Shown: positions 13,111 through 21,287 of the stretch, piece after piece
How the letters are laid out: every line of letters starts with the position of its first letter
Numbering within the stretch: position 1 is the stretch's first letter
Notes under the pieces: model-generated
Databases searched by the model: none
The model's input: the letters and a program-made list of their open reading frames with translations, nothing else
What the model was told of the DNA's origin: nothing
Virus record (IMG/VR): IMGVR_UViG_3300036761_004209
Location: 1-27,274 of that record
Source of the DNA: a virus
Reading direction: 5' to 3' (one strand)
Length of the DNA stretch: 27,274 bases
Made by a program: the position numbers and the translations under genes

Positions 13111-13903
13111 AGAGCCACGCCTTACGGTAGAGGGCCTCGCCCATGCAGGCCGGCGAGACCTCGAGGGTCGGCCACACGGCGTTCGCCGCGTCGCCATCGT
13201 CCGGATCGAGCCGCATGAAGTCGCCCGTGAGGGGCAGCACCTCGCCGGAGGCCCGCACGCCCGCGGTCCAGCGCCAGAGCTTCATCAGCTCGCAATCGAT
13301 GTCGAGCGCCTCCGTGGCCCCCAGGGTCACGGTGATGCCGACCTGGCCCTGCTGGACGCCCCGCGCATCCCGATACGTGATGACGGGGTTGGTCACGGCT
13401 CCGTGGATCCGGATGGTCGGGAGACTGATCGCGGTCCCCAGCGGCACCGGCGCCCGGACGGTCGTGAACCCGAGCACCGTGCCCTGGCGGGCGTAGAGCA
13501 GCGGGTCGAACGCCTTGAGGCTCAGCGTCACTTCGACGCAGGCCGTCGCGAAGTCGGGGTCCTTGCCTCGGATCTCGCAGTCCTCCGCCCGCACGTAGAA
13601 CAGCCGCTCCGGGTCGTCCGCGAACCGCACCTCGAGCGTGCCCCCGTAGCAGCGGCTCTTGAGTTCGTCGAGCGCCGCGCGTGCCGCCGTGACCGAGCTG
13701 CCGCGGATCCACCCTGAGACCTTCAGCACGCGCGGCGTGACCTCAGCTTCCTGGGCAAGCGCAACCTCGCCGACGCGCTTCGGCACCTGCGTCACGCGGT
13801 CCTTCACCGACAGTCCATCCCGACGGCCATCACAGCGCTCGATACCGAGCCCGAGCCGCGAGGTGTCGTAGTCGTTGATGTAGAGCGCCGTCAGGGATCC
13901 CAT
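13109..13903 (-). CDS. Distal tail protein (Dit-like)
   Basis: The 264-residue protein lies directly after the tape measure gene, the standard place for the hexameric distal tail protein that joins the tail tube to the hub. Visible features fit: an N-terminal beta domain containing LYINDYDTSRLGLGIE, the segment VTPRVLKVSGWIRGSSVTAARAALDELK (about 55-82, cited in part) that occurs in Dit-like proteins, and GTLEVRFADDPERLFYVRAEDCEI. The sequence then closes the first domain with VTLSLKAFDPLLYARQG (about 125-141) before a C-terminal galectin-like beta sandwich (about 150-255). The ATG at 13903 follows the tape measure stop by 14 bases, with a GGGGCGAGG stretch upstream. The family call rests on order and motif pattern. 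Confidence 0.82.
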   Translation of the reverse strand: MGSLTALYINDYDTSRLGLGIERCDGRRDGLSVKDRVTQVPKRVGEVALAQEAEVTPRVLKVSGWIRGSSVTAARAALDELKSRCYGGTLEVRFADDPERLFYVRAEDCEIRGKDPDFATACVEVTLSLKAFDPLLYARQGTVLGFTTVRAPVPLGTAISLPTIRIHGAVTNPVITYRDARGVQQGQVGITVTLGATEALDIDCELMKLWRWTAGVRASGEVLPLTGDFMRLDPDDGDAANAVWPTLEVSPACMGEALYRKAWL

Positions 13904-13919
13904 GGCTGCCTCGCCCCTC

Positions 13920-16900
13920 TCAGTTCAGGATCGTGCGTCCGGCGGCGCGCGCGCGGACCCGCGAGCGGCGGCCGAGTTCTCGATCGATGACGTCCATCGC
14001 GGCCTCGCCGATCCGCATACCCACCGTCTGGGCGAGTGCCGGCGTGGCGGGACCTCCGATGACGATCTGAATCGCGCCGGGCGCGAACGTGACGGTGAGC
14101 TCTCCCGCGCCCTGGTAGCGATCCAGCTCCTCCTGCGTCGGCGGCTGGATCCCCGCGCTCACGAGCAGCGACTCGAGAAAGTTGGCCATCCGCTGCGTCG
14201 CCTGGGCCGTCTGCTGGTTCCAGTAGACGTCGGTGGTGAGCAGCGCCCCGAGCCGGCTCGCCGTCACCTCGGTCACCGAGCGATTGACGCCGATGTTCGC
14301 GGTGCCGGTGACGTCGCCGGCGTCCTGATTCGCCTCGTCGACCGTGCTCTCGAGCTGCAGGATGGCGTCCAGGAGCTGCTGCGCTGTCATGTTGCCGAGC
14401 TGCTCGGCCGTTAGCGTCCCGGCCTGCATCTGTCCGAGGATGGCCTGTAACCGTGCTTCCAGCGTCGCCCGGTCCTCGGCCTTGGTGAGATCGAGGCCGG
14501 CGAGCGCCTCCGCAATCGCGGGCGAGAAGGCGGACATCGTGGTCCGCAGCTTTTCGAGCTGCCGGATGGGATCCGTGATGTCGAACAACTCAAACTCCGC
14601 CTGGAGCGCGGTCATCTGCCCCGCGAAGGTCTCGGCGAACCGGGCCAGCTCGACCTGGGCGATGGCCCGCGCCAGCGTCTTCAGTTCTTCCAGCGTGTCG
14701 AGTGTGCCGTCGAACTCCAGGCCCAGCTCGGCAAAGACTGTGCGGAGGTCTTGGGCGGTAATGCCGAGCTGTGTCATCTGCGCGCGGAACGTGCCCAGCG
14801 GGTCAGGGTTCTCAACCGGAATGCCGCCGGGTATGCCCGGATATGCCTGCCTGCCCACGGGCCGGAACGCCACGTCCAGTGCCGTCTGGACGTTGGCGAC
14901 CTGCGTCCCCGTGAGATTGAGGCCGAACTCCCCGATCTGCCGCGTGAGGGCTTCGATGGCCTCGGAGTTCTTTTGCAGCGCCTCGCGGCGCGCCTGCTCC
15001 TCTGGTGACTCCCCACCTCCACCAAGGAGCCCCTGCACGATGCCCGCGATCGCCCCCACCACCGGCAAGGCCGCGCCGATGATGCCCGCAGTCCCGCCCT
15101 TGGCGATCGCGGCGATGAGGGAGGGGATGTTGGCCGCGAGCTGCGCGACGTTCTCCAACGTCGCGGCCGTCTTCTCGTCCGCCAGGCCAAAGGCCGAGGC
15201 GAGTTGCAGTGCCCCCCGTGCCGCGGCCTCGATGTTACGCGCCTGGGCCTGCAAGTCCCCCAGCCGGTCCTCGTCCTGGTGCGCCAGGACCTTCCCGGTG
15301 CTGGCCTGGCCCTGCTTGGCGGCCAGCACCCGCTGCTCGAGGTCCGCGATCTGCCCCAGCGTCGCCCGGTAGCGGTCCCGCTGCTCAGTGCTAAGGTTCT
15401 CATCGTCCAGCATCCGCTGGACATGGTCGCGCTGCGCGGCGAGCGCGGCGAGTTGCGCCTGGTATTCCTCCGTGGTGGCGTGACTATTCCCGGTGACCGC
15501 CTGCGTCTTCTCGGCCAGCGCATCCATCTGACGGCCGAGGTTCGAGACCAGCACATCGCCCAGCGCCGCGCCCCGGAGCCGCTCGAGTCCCCGGGTCACC
15601 TCCTCGGGTATCCTGGTGCCGAACTTCTCCCGGAACTGCGCTTCGATCGCATCCAGCTGCCGCACGGTGATGGCGTAGGTGTCGCCCATCAGCTGCGACA
15701 CGCGGTCCCGGAGGTCGTCCATCAGGCTGAGGCGCGCTTTCGCCGCGGCCCGGGCGGCCCTCAATTCGTCCTCTGTCGCGACATGGCGGCGCCGGGGCGG
15801 CGTGGGCAGTCCCGGCTCCGGCACGGGACCGGACCGTGGGCCGGCAGCGAAGGCCGCCCCCATCACTGTACCCAAGACGCCCCCCGGCGAGAGGACGCGC
15901 CCCGCCTGCCGTCGCCACCACTCCTCCATGCGCTCGTCGAACGCCAGGAAGTCATTGACCAGGCCAGCCAGGGTTCCGCCGACGGTGAGGGCGCGTGCCG
16001 TGAATGTGTTGATGAACTGCTTCCAGGCTAGGTTGGCGCCCGCAGCGGTATGTTTCGCGGCGCGCGCTGCGGCACCCGAGGCGTCGGCAACCTCGCGCTG
16101 CGCGGCGGCGAAGGCTTCTGCGCCCCGGCCCGCCAGGACATAGGTGTCGCCCACGCGCTTGATGGTGACGCCGAGCTGCTTGTCGAGCTGCGTATCGAGC
16201 CCGTCGGCCGCATCCTGTAGCCCGGTGAACTCTTGGCGGAGCATCCGCACCTGCTGACCGGCGGGCACACCGATGTCGTCGAGCGCTACGATCATCGCCA
16301 CGAGGTTGGCCAGCGGCACACCGGCAGCCGCGGCCGACGGGGCCACTGACTCCAGTATCCCTCCTAGCGCGCTGAAGGGCACGCCAGCCTGCCCGGCCTT
16401 GACCGTGAGATCAAGGACCTCGGCGGCGGCGCGGTTCCCGCTCAGGCCGAACGCATCCATGACCCCATCGAGCGTCCGGATGATGCCGCTCATGTCTTCG
16501 CCTGTGGCGAGGGCGCCGCGGGTGGCCAGTTCGAGCCGCCCCATCGCCATCGCGGGCTCGCGCATCTCGCGGCCGCCCACTTCGACGACGGTGCGCAGCG
16601 CTGCGGCGAGTGCTTGCGCATCGAAAGGGGTGCGAGACGAAAGGTCGATCACGCGCGCCTTCAGATCCTCGAGCTTGGCGGCCGCATCTGGGAGGAGGGC
16701 CGTCACGCGGCGCATCGCGCCGTCGAAGCCCACGGCCATCTTGGCTGCCTCGGCCCCGATCAACACCATGGTCGCGACCAGCCCGCCGAGCGCCGCCACG
16801 GGGTGCCGCTTCACGAGACCCGCGAACTGCTGCATCCGCCGCTCGGCGGCGCCGAAGCCCTTGGCCAGGGTCTCGGTGCGGGCCTCGAGGTCGTAATAGA

Positions 16901-16922
16901 GGGTCTCGACGCGGATGCCCAT
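13920..16922 (-). CDS. Tail tape measure protein
   Basis: At 1000 residues this is the longest gene, in the canonical place between the chaperone-position gene and the distal tail gene. It should set tail length and be ejected with DNA. The N-terminus (EARTETLAKGFGAAERRMQQF) is helical, followed by a hydrophobic segment (about 43-64). Residues about 85-290 match the TP901-type tape-measure core: LSSRTPFDAQALAAALRTV, ATRGALATGEDMSGIIRTLD, GVPFSALGGILESVAPSAAA, GQQVRMLRQEFTGLQDA. A coiled coil lies at about 487-537, a glycine/hydrophobic segment at about 590-637 (PSLIAAIAKGGTAGIIGAAL) that could span or insert in a membrane, then more helix. No lytic transglycosylase or peptidase motif is evident. 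Length predicts a tail of very roughly 150 nm using about 1.5 Å per residue. Confidence 0.95.
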   Translation of the reverse strand: MGIRVETLYYDLEARTETLAKGFGAAERRMQQFAGLVKRHPVAALGGLVATMVLIGAEAAKMAVGFDGAMRRVTALLPDAAAKLEDLKARVIDLSSRTPFDAQALAAALRTVVEVGGREMREPAMAMGRLELATRGALATGEDMSGIIRTLDGVMDAFGLSGNRAAAEVLDLTVKAGQAGVPFSALGGILESVAPSAAAAGVPLANLVAMIVALDDIGVPAGQQVRMLRQEFTGLQDAADGLDTQLDKQLGVTIKRVGDTYVLAGRGAEAFAAAQREVADASGAAARAAKHTAAGANLAWKQFINTFTARALTVGGTLAGLVNDFLAFDERMEEWWRRQAGRVLSPGGVLGTVMGAAFAAGPRSGPVPEPGLPTPPRRRHVATEDELRAARAAAKARLSLMDDLRDRVSQLMGDTYAITVRQLDAIEAQFREKFGTRIPEEVTRGLERLRGAALGDVLVSNLGRQMDALAEKTQAVTGNSHATTEEYQAQLAALAAQRDHVQRMLDDENLSTEQRDRYRATLGQIADLEQRVLAAKQGQASTGKVLAHQDEDRLGDLQAQARNIEAAARGALQLASAFGLADEKTAATLENVAQLAANIPSLIAAIAKGGTAGIIGAALPVVGAIAGIVQGLLGGGGESPEEQARREALQKNSEAIEALTRQIGEFGLNLTGTQVANVQTALDVAFRPVGRQAYPGIPGGIPVENPDPLGTFRAQMTQLGITAQDLRTVFAELGLEFDGTLDTLEELKTLARAIAQVELARFAETFAGQMTALQAEFELFDITDPIRQLEKLRTTMSAFSPAIAEALAGLDLTKAEDRATLEARLQAILGQMQAGTLTAEQLGNMTAQQLLDAILQLESTVDEANQDAGDVTGTANIGVNRSVTEVTASRLGALLTTDVYWNQQTAQATQRMANFLESLLVSAGIQPPTQEELDRYQGAGELTVTFAPGAIQIVIGGPATPALAQTVGMRIGEAAMDVIDRELGRRSRVRARAAGRTILN

Positions 16923-16925
16923 GGC

Positions 16926-17738
16926 CTACGCCGTCCCCTTGGGCTGTTCGGGTTCCGGGGGCGGCGCGGCCAGCTTCACCGCCATGAGGAGGAGCAGGAG
17001 CGGGCGATCGCGCATCAGCTGGTCCGCCGGGGTGCGCATCCGCAGCTCAAGCTGCCCGAAGAACACGGACCAGCTCGGCCGTTGGCGGGAGACCCCGGGT
17101 CGGGTCGGCGCCAGGAGCCGCTCCACGACCTCGAGGTTGGCCGCGTTCACGCGCATGAAGGCGTCCTGGATGCGCGTGATGTCGACCGCCATCAGCTCCG
17201 CGAAGGGCGGCGGGATCTCGGGCCGCTCGTCCGTATAGGCGACCGGCACGCCGCAGCCGGCGGTACAGGCCGCCCAGCAACAGAGGAGGCTCTGGTAGCA
17301 GATCTCCAGGGTGGCGCGCTCGATCAGCGCCGTGTCTTCCAGGAGCCCGTGATCGACCAGCGCCTGGCGCCGATCGGTGAGCCAGAGGAGGTGTTGCTCC
17401 CGCACGTGGAAGAACCACGCCAGCGGCTCGAAGGCCTTGGCGTGGACCTCGACGCGGGTGCCGGGGGGATGGGTGAGGGTGAGGGTCAGGGGCCGCGCCA
17501 GGAGCGACGCGGCCACCTGCGCATCGGCCTCGGGGTCCTCGAGTAGTGAGGCCCTCAGGGCGCCGCGCTGCAGGAAGCCCCCGAGGACAACGTAGTAGCG
17601 GACCCACGCCTTGAGTGGCGCGGCCCGGGACCGCGGGCGCACGGCGGCGACCTCCTCCGCCGTTGCCAGGCTGCGGCTGAGCACGTGCTGCGCCTTGTGC
17701 TCGCAGTCCCGGATCCAGTCCTGCTTGGAGTCCGCCAC
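16926..17738 (-). CDS. Putative tail assembly chaperone (positional)
   Basis: The 270-residue protein sits between the major tail gene and the tape measure, where siphoviruses encode the chaperone that coats the tape measure. It is mostly helical: a charged N-terminus, RAAPLKAWVRYYVVLGGFL (about 38-56), a Cys-rich stretch (CYQSLLCCWAACTAGCG, about 147-163), IQDAFMRVNAANLEVVERLL, and a Pro/Glu end. It starts with GTG at 17738 with only weak ribosome-site character and stops 3 bases before the tape measure ATG. I found no canonical slippery heptamer or overlapping second frame, so the usual -1 frameshifted long form may be absent. The protein is longer than many chaperone G-type products. The role is inferred from position alone. 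Confidence 0.6.
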   Translation of the reverse strand: MADSKQDWIRDCEHKAQHVLSRSLATAEEVAAVRPRSRAAPLKAWVRYYVVLGGFLQRGALRASLLEDPEADAQVAASLLARPLTLTLTHPPGTRVEVHAKAFEPLAWFFHVREQHLLWLTDRRQALVDHGLLEDTALIERATLEICYQSLLCCWAACTAGCGVPVAYTDERPEIPPPFAELMAVDITRIQDAFMRVNAANLEVVERLLAPTRPGVSRQRPSWSVFFGQLELRMRTPADQLMRDRPLLLLLMAVKLAAPPPEPEQPKGTA

Positions 17739-17747
17739 CGGCTGCGC

Positions 17748-18494
17748 CTACTGCCAGCTGAGGATCAGGATGCCGGACGTCGGCCGGCTCTCGACCGGCG
17801 TGACGAACTCGTCGCCGCCCAGCTTGTAGCGGCTCTTCAGCGCCTTCGACCAGTCGATCTCGACGCCCCATGCCTGGACCTCGACGTTGGTCAGGGTGTC
17901 GTGCAGCACCCCGGTCCAGTACAGCCACTGGTCGACATCGAGCCCGAGCTTGGTGCCGTCGATGAACAGCCGGCGCGGATCCACCGACGTCGAGGTGCCG
18001 GCGACCTCGCTCTCCTTCATCCCCAGGGAGAACGCGAGGTTCTCCTGGTTGAAGTTCTTGAGCCCGAACTTGAGGATCGGCGAGAAGTGCTCGCCGTTCA
18101 GGCCGAAGAACAGGCGCCGCGTGCCGGCGAAGAGCGCCGTCATGCTGGCCTCGAGGTCGGTGTCGACCCCGTCGTCCGTGGTCGGGCCGAGGTTCGTCTT
18201 CTGCTGCTCGACGCAGGCCACGCCCGAGAGGTGCGCCTTCTGCACCGGATACCGCGGGGTGACGACGAGCGTCGCGACCGAGGCCACGACGCAGATCTCG
18301 CTGTCGCTGCCGGTGTCGAGCCGCACGGTCACGCCGGCCGTGAGGCCGGTCGCCGAGGCGACGGCGAACGTCGCCCCGCCGGCCGCGACGTCGGCCGTGA
18401 TCGTGGTGGCGTTGCCGGCGGTCTTGTTCCGGCCCACTCCGACCTGGCTGAGCTGCGACCAGAGCTGTGCATTGCTGGTGCCACGTGCCATCAT
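17748..18494 (-). CDS. Major tail (tube) protein
   Basis: The 248-residue product precedes the chaperone-position and tape measure genes, as major tail proteins do. It is beta-rich with a loop-like N-terminus (TSNAQLWSQLSQVGVGRNK), an inserted domain of Val/Thr/Ala strands (about 30-90), and a C-terminal section with FFGLNGEHFSPILKFGLKNF, VDPRRLFIDGTKLGLDVDQW and VEVQAWGVEIDWSKALK. It should form stacked hexameric rings around the tape measure. Two tandem ATGs (18494 and 18491) are possible starts; GAGGGGG is better spaced for the second, a one-residue difference. Its stop is 9 bases before the next GTG. Confidence 0.82.
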   Translation of the reverse strand: MMARGTSNAQLWSQLSQVGVGRNKTAGNATTITADVAAGGATFAVASATGLTAGVTVRLDTGSDSEICVVASVATLVVTPRYPVQKAHLSGVACVEQQKTNLGPTTDDGVDTDLEASMTALFAGTRRLFFGLNGEHFSPILKFGLKNFNQENLAFSLGMKESEVAGTSTSVDPRRLFIDGTKLGLDVDQWLYWTGVLHDTLTNVEVQAWGVEIDWSKALKSRYKLGGDEFVTPVESRPTSGILILSWQ

Positions 18495-18507
18495 TTCCCC
18501 CTCTCGC

Positions 18508-18951
18508 CTAGGCGAGCTTCACGTTGAACCGCACCTCGCCGTCGAGGCGAGAGACGCCCAGCTCGTGGGCCGCGAGATCCGCGACGCCCTCGCGCACGTG
18601 CCAGGGCAAGAGCGGGGCGGCGTCTACCCCGCGTGCTACGAATGCCGGCTGCGCCAGGATGTCCATCGCGCGCTTGAGAAGGTCCTCGCAGCGCGCCTCG
18701 GCCCCCGTCGTATCGTCAGCCACGGCGGTGAGCTGGAGCTGCGGCTCCCAGTGCTCGCCTGCCTGGCCGGTGCGGTGCTCGTCCACGATCAGGAACCCCA
18801 GCGCCGGCAGCGGGACATCCGGTAGGTGGCGCCAGCCGACGCAGAGCTTCGTCGTCCGGTTGCACAGCGTCCGAATCGTGGCGTCGGCCGTCACGATCGC
18901 GACGAGAGCCTGCCGGAAGGTCTTCACGGCGTCCTCTGCTGCTGGCGCCAC
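18508..18951 (-). CDS. Tail terminator / tail completion protein
   Basis: The 147-residue protein has the form of the DUF3168/gpU-like terminator that caps the tail tube and contacts the head: an N-terminal helix (EDAVKTFRQALVAIVTADATI), the segment CVGWRHLPDVPLPALGFLIVD, then EPQLQLTAVADDTTGAEARCEDLLKRAM (about 69-96, cited in part) where a strand is followed by the typical helix, and a closing strand LDGEVRFNVKLA. It follows the gp10-like gene with a 28-base overlap, a normal order. The call rests on pattern and order. Confidence 0.78.
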   Translation of the reverse strand: MAPAAEDAVKTFRQALVAIVTADATIRTLCNRTTKLCVGWRHLPDVPLPALGFLIVDEHRTGQAGEHWEPQLQLTAVADDTTGAEARCEDLLKRAMDILAQPAFVARGVDAAPLLPWHVREGVADLAAHELGVSRLDGEVRFNVKLA

Positions 18952-19451
18952 CGGAAGGCCAGCCCGCGTTCCTTCGCCGAGAGCCGACCGCGGACCTTGA
19001 GCTTGGCCACGAGCACGGTGGTCATCGCCCCCTTCTCCTGCTCGTAGCTGGGCCGGAAGAACGGGTGCGGGAGAATCCCGCCGGCCTTCCCGCGGGCGAA
19101 GAATCCGAACTCCTCCGCCGGCGCGCCCGGATCCGTCGTGAAGACGCGCACCTTCATCCGGCGACGAAGCGCGTGGACCGCGCGGCCCTCGACGATCCGC
19201 ACCGCGATCGAGCCCTGCAGCTCGCCGCGCTGGCGCGCCGGCGGGGCGCCGGGTGCGGCCGCGCGCTGCTTCCGCCCACCGGCCCGGTAGAGCGTCCCGG
19301 ATCCGCTGCCCCCCAGGGCCTGCCGGATCCGCCCCGCGAGCCGCTCGCCGCAGGCGACGATGTCGTCGACGCCGACCAACTGATTGACCAGCGTGCTCGG
19401 ATCCGTGAGTCGCGACGTGCCGCGGGCCAGGGCAAGCAGGTTGACGGCCAT
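18924..19451 (-). CDS. HK97 gp10-like head-tail joining protein
   Basis: The start at 19451 shares one base with the previous stop (TGATG), giving 175 residues; a longer upstream frame is a shadow. Family hallmarks are the segment APGAPPARQRGELQGSI (about 66-82), matching the 'APG-PPA-tG-L-SI' pattern of HK97 gp10-family proteins, and EFGFFARGKAGGILPHPFFRP (about 114-134, cited in part) with the conserved HPFFRP at 129-134, followed by a basic C-terminus. These proteins act at the head-tail junction or in tail completion. The N-terminal helix contains the expected LVNQLVGVDDIVACGERLAG. Confidence 0.85.
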   Translation of the reverse strand: MAVNLLALARGTSRLTDPSTLVNQLVGVDDIVACGERLAGRIRQALGGSGSGTLYRAGGRKQRAAAPGAPPARQRGELQGSIAVRIVEGRAVHALRRRMKVRVFTTDPGAPAEEFGFFARGKAGGILPHPFFRPSYEQEKGAMTTVLVAKLKVRGRLSAKERGLAFRWRQQQRTP

Positions 19452-19777
19452 CAGGTCTCCCGCCGCTTGCAGAGCAGGCGGAGCCACACCCGCTCCGGGT
19501 CGGGGAGCACGCCCTCGATGTCGTAGCGCGTGCCGCGGTGGTTCACGAGCATCGTCTTCGCCACAACGTCGGTGCGATGTCGGACCGTCCAGACGACGTC
19601 GACCTCTGCGACCGTGCGGCCCGCCAGTTCCGGGAACTCCCGTCCTCCCTGGACGTCGAGGGCCGCCCAGACGGTCGCGACGATCACGGGCGCACCGGGC
19701 ACCAGGCCACCGACGCCGTCCTCGGTCAGGGCCGTCTGTTCGAGCACGATCCGCTCGCGGAGGCGCCCGGTATCCAT
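19451..19777 (-). CDS. Head closure / head-tail adaptor protein
   Basis: The ATG at 19777 overlaps the connector stop as TGATG and yields 108 residues, the usual size. The start MDTGRLRERIVLEQTALTED and the sequence VWAALDVQGGREFPELAGR, then VWTVRHRTDVVAKTMLVNHR and YDIEGVLPDPERVWLRLLCKR, match the SPP1 gp16/HK97 gp7-type closure family (the 'G.LR.RI..E' opening and 'W....HR..YDI.G.....' core). It forms a ring below the connector that stops DNA leakage and docks the tail. Confidence 0.9.
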   Translation of the reverse strand: MDTGRLRERIVLEQTALTEDGVGGLVPGAPVIVATVWAALDVQGGREFPELAGRTVAEVDVVWTVRHRTDVVAKTMLVNHRGTRYDIEGVLPDPERVWLRLLCKRRET

Positions 19778-20364
19778 CAGCGGAACTCCAGCATGCGGTG
19801 CGGGGCCCAGAGGCGCCGCACGCCATCGGGGATCTCGCTCATCACGGCCGGGCTCACCGACTCTCGGTTCCGGTAGAGCGTGCCGATCCAGAGCTTCATC
19901 CCCACGCGGATCGCCGCCGGCACGTTGGCCGCGCTGGTCCAACCGGCCACGAAGTCGATCTGCACGGCGTTCAGCACGCCCTGCGTGGTGGGCCAGGTCT
20001 GGTCCACGGCCAGCTGGAGCCGCCCCGGCTGGGTGATCGCATCGACCACATACTTCGCGGCGCTGAGCGTCTGTAGCACGCCGGCCGCGTCGAGGTACTT
20101 GACGCTCGAGACCGACTGCAGCGGGGGCTTGGGCAGGTGAAGCACCGCGTCACTCGAGGCCGGGAAGGCGTCCGCCGTCCAACGCAACGTCTGCGTCAGG
20201 AGGGCCCGGCGCAGTTCGCTCTCCGCCGCCTGGCGCACGGCCAGCATGAGGCCGGAGATCAGCGCATCGTCGTCCGTGACGCTGAGCTCGACCTTGCAGT
20301 GGAGCTTCGCCTCATCGAGCGACAGCGGCTCGACCACGGGCGCGGTGACGAGCGTCAAGCCCAT
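19777..20364 (-). CDS. Head-tail connector protein (phiE125 gp8 / HK97 gp6-like)
   Basis: The 195-residue product opens with LVTAPVVEPLSLDEAKLHCKV and DDALISGLMLAVRQAAESEL, the standard opening of the phiE125 gp8-type connector family: 'P.epvtL.EaK.hLRvd...dD.li..li.aAr...E'. The strands LLTQTLRWTADAFP, LHLPKPPLQSVSSVKYLDAAG and AVQIDFVAGW also fit, as does the closing helical part (VPAAIRVGMKLWIGTLYRNRE). It binds the portal and forms the first neck ring. It starts 7 bases beyond the stop of the preceding small gene. Confidence 0.92.
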   Translation of the reverse strand: MGLTLVTAPVVEPLSLDEAKLHCKVELSVTDDDALISGLMLAVRQAAESELRRALLTQTLRWTADAFPASSDAVLHLPKPPLQSVSSVKYLDAAGVLQTLSAAKYVVDAITQPGRLQLAVDQTWPTTQGVLNAVQIDFVAGWTSAANVPAAIRVGMKLWIGTLYRNRESVSPAVMSEIPDGVRRLWAPHRMLEFR

Positions 20365-20370
20365 CGGTCG

Positions 20371-20727
20371 CTATGCCTCGGGCTCCGACGGGGCCGGCTC
20401 CGCCAGCTCCTTGAGCCGAACCTCGATCGCCCGCAGCACGGTGGTCCGGCCACGGGGGTAGCCGGGATTGGCTCGCTCCGAGATCTCGAGCGCCTCGAGG
20501 GTCGCCGGGTCGTCCAGCGCCTCGACATAGGCGACGGCCTCTCTCACGTTGAGGGAGTGCGTCGGCCCCGTGGGGGCCGCATCGGTGTCCTCCGCCGGCT
20601 CCGCCCAGCCCTCGCCGATCGCGATCACTGCGATGTGCTCCGGCAACTCCTCGATCCCGACCGTCGCGACGGCGTTGTCGTAGCCGTGCGGCGAGTATGG
20701 GAACTCCACCAGCACCTTGACTCGCAT
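20371..20727 (-). CDS. Small acidic protein between capsid and connector genes (unknown)
   Basis: The 118-residue acidic product begins with MRVKVLVEFPYSPHGYDNAV and a short beta/alpha unit (LPEHIAVIAIGEGWAEP), passes through an acidic Pro/Thr-rich linker, and contains a helix-rich section (VREAVAYVEALDDPATLEAL) and a charged end (IEVRLKELAEP). Proteins with this opening occur between capsid and connector genes in other phages, by memory, but have no assigned function. The helical half recalls 'DDPATLEALEAAE' motifs that act as short dimerisation repeats. GGGAGGAG immediately upstream supports the ATG. Confidence 0.72.
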   Translation of the reverse strand: MRVKVLVEFPYSPHGYDNAVATVGIEELPEHIAVIAIGEGWAEPAEDTDAAPTGPTHSLNVREAVAYVEALDDPATLEALEISERANPGYPRGRTTVLRAIEVRLKELAEPAPSEPEA

Positions 20728-20750
20728 CTACTCCTCCCGTCGATGGTGCC

Positions 20751-20785
20751 GGGGAGGGCCGGCCGAACGGCGCCGCGCCCTCCCC
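20751..20785 (-). terminator. Strong hairpin between the head-associated gene and the small acidic gene
   Basis: The 70-base gap holds a perfect 9-bp inverted repeat, GGGGAGGGC and GCCCTCCCC, around a 17-base GC-rich loop that can itself pair partly. It lies 12 bases downstream of the stop at 20798. No T-run follows, so it would be a partial or Rho-assisted terminator, or an RNA-stabilising structure that raises the yield of the upstream capsid transcripts. Confidence 0.5.
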
Positions 20786-20797
20786 GCGGTTGAGTGA

Positions 20798-21217
20798 CTA
20801 CGCCGGCGGGTTCGCCGTCGGCCGGATCGCCGGGTGGCCGAGCACCGCGACGATTGCGATCGGCGCGGAGCCGGTGTTAGCGGACGGGGTCACGGTGCAC
20901 CGGACATACCGCTTGATGCCGCGGTAGCCGATCTTCCGCGCCTTCTGGTCGGCCGCGAACGTGAAGGCCGCCAGGACCTCGGTGCCGATCAGGTCCGCGT
21001 CGGCCACGGCCGCCGCGTCGCTCAGGGCGGAGTTGTCGCCCTCCTCCACCAGCACGGCGAACGTCGCGTCCGCGTCGGCCAGGGTGCCGGCGCCGATCAG
21101 GAACGTGAGGCTGTCGTAGCCCCGCACGTCCACGATCGGCGAGACGACCGGCGTGTTGTCCGAGACGGTGACGACCTCGGCGCCCACCGGATGGATGTTG
21201 TTCACCAGGTCCCGCAT
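20798..21217 (-). CDS. Head-associated protein next to capsid (decoration-like candidate)
   Basis: The 139-residue product begins MRDLVNNIHPVGAEVVTVSD and contains VDVRGYDSLTFLIGAGTLAD, DATFAVLVEEGDNSALSDAA, DLIGTEVLAAFTFAADQKAR and KIGYRGIKRYVRCTVTPSAN, ending in a Pro/Ala tail. From memory this protein is common and highly conserved immediately downstream of HK97-type capsid genes in siphophages and prophages, usually annotated as hypothetical. A beta-rich fold and high-expression setting (CAGGAGG with a 6-base spacer) suggest a virion decoration or head fibre component. No experimental role is known to me. Confidence 0.8.
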   Translation of the reverse strand: MRDLVNNIHPVGAEVVTVSDNTPVVSPIVDVRGYDSLTFLIGAGTLADADATFAVLVEEGDNSALSDAAAVADADLIGTEVLAAFTFAADQKARKIGYRGIKRYVRCTVTPSANTGSAPIAIVAVLGHPAIRPTANPPA

Positions 21218-21241
21218 GTAGTGCCTCCTGCCAGGGTCAGG

Positions 21242-21271
21242 GGGGGTGCGGGCACGGGGCCCGCGCTCCCC
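21242..21271 (-). terminator. Hairpin downstream of the major capsid gene
   Basis: GCGGGC (21248-21253) and GCCCGC (21259-21264) pair around a 5-base loop, and the stem can extend outward through flanking G/C runs (21242-21246 with 21266-21270) with mismatches. It sits in the 70-base gap between capsid and head-associated genes with no T-run. It is a candidate attenuator or mRNA-stability structure. Confidence 0.4.
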
Positions 21272-21287
21272 ATCAGGTCGTGAGCGG

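Noticed and set aside
16915-16960. A chaperone -1 frameshift site at CCCAAGGGG near the end of the gene before the tape measure
   Set aside because: The sequence does not form a canonical X XXY YYZ heptamer in the correct phase and the tape measure has its own ATG directly after the stop.
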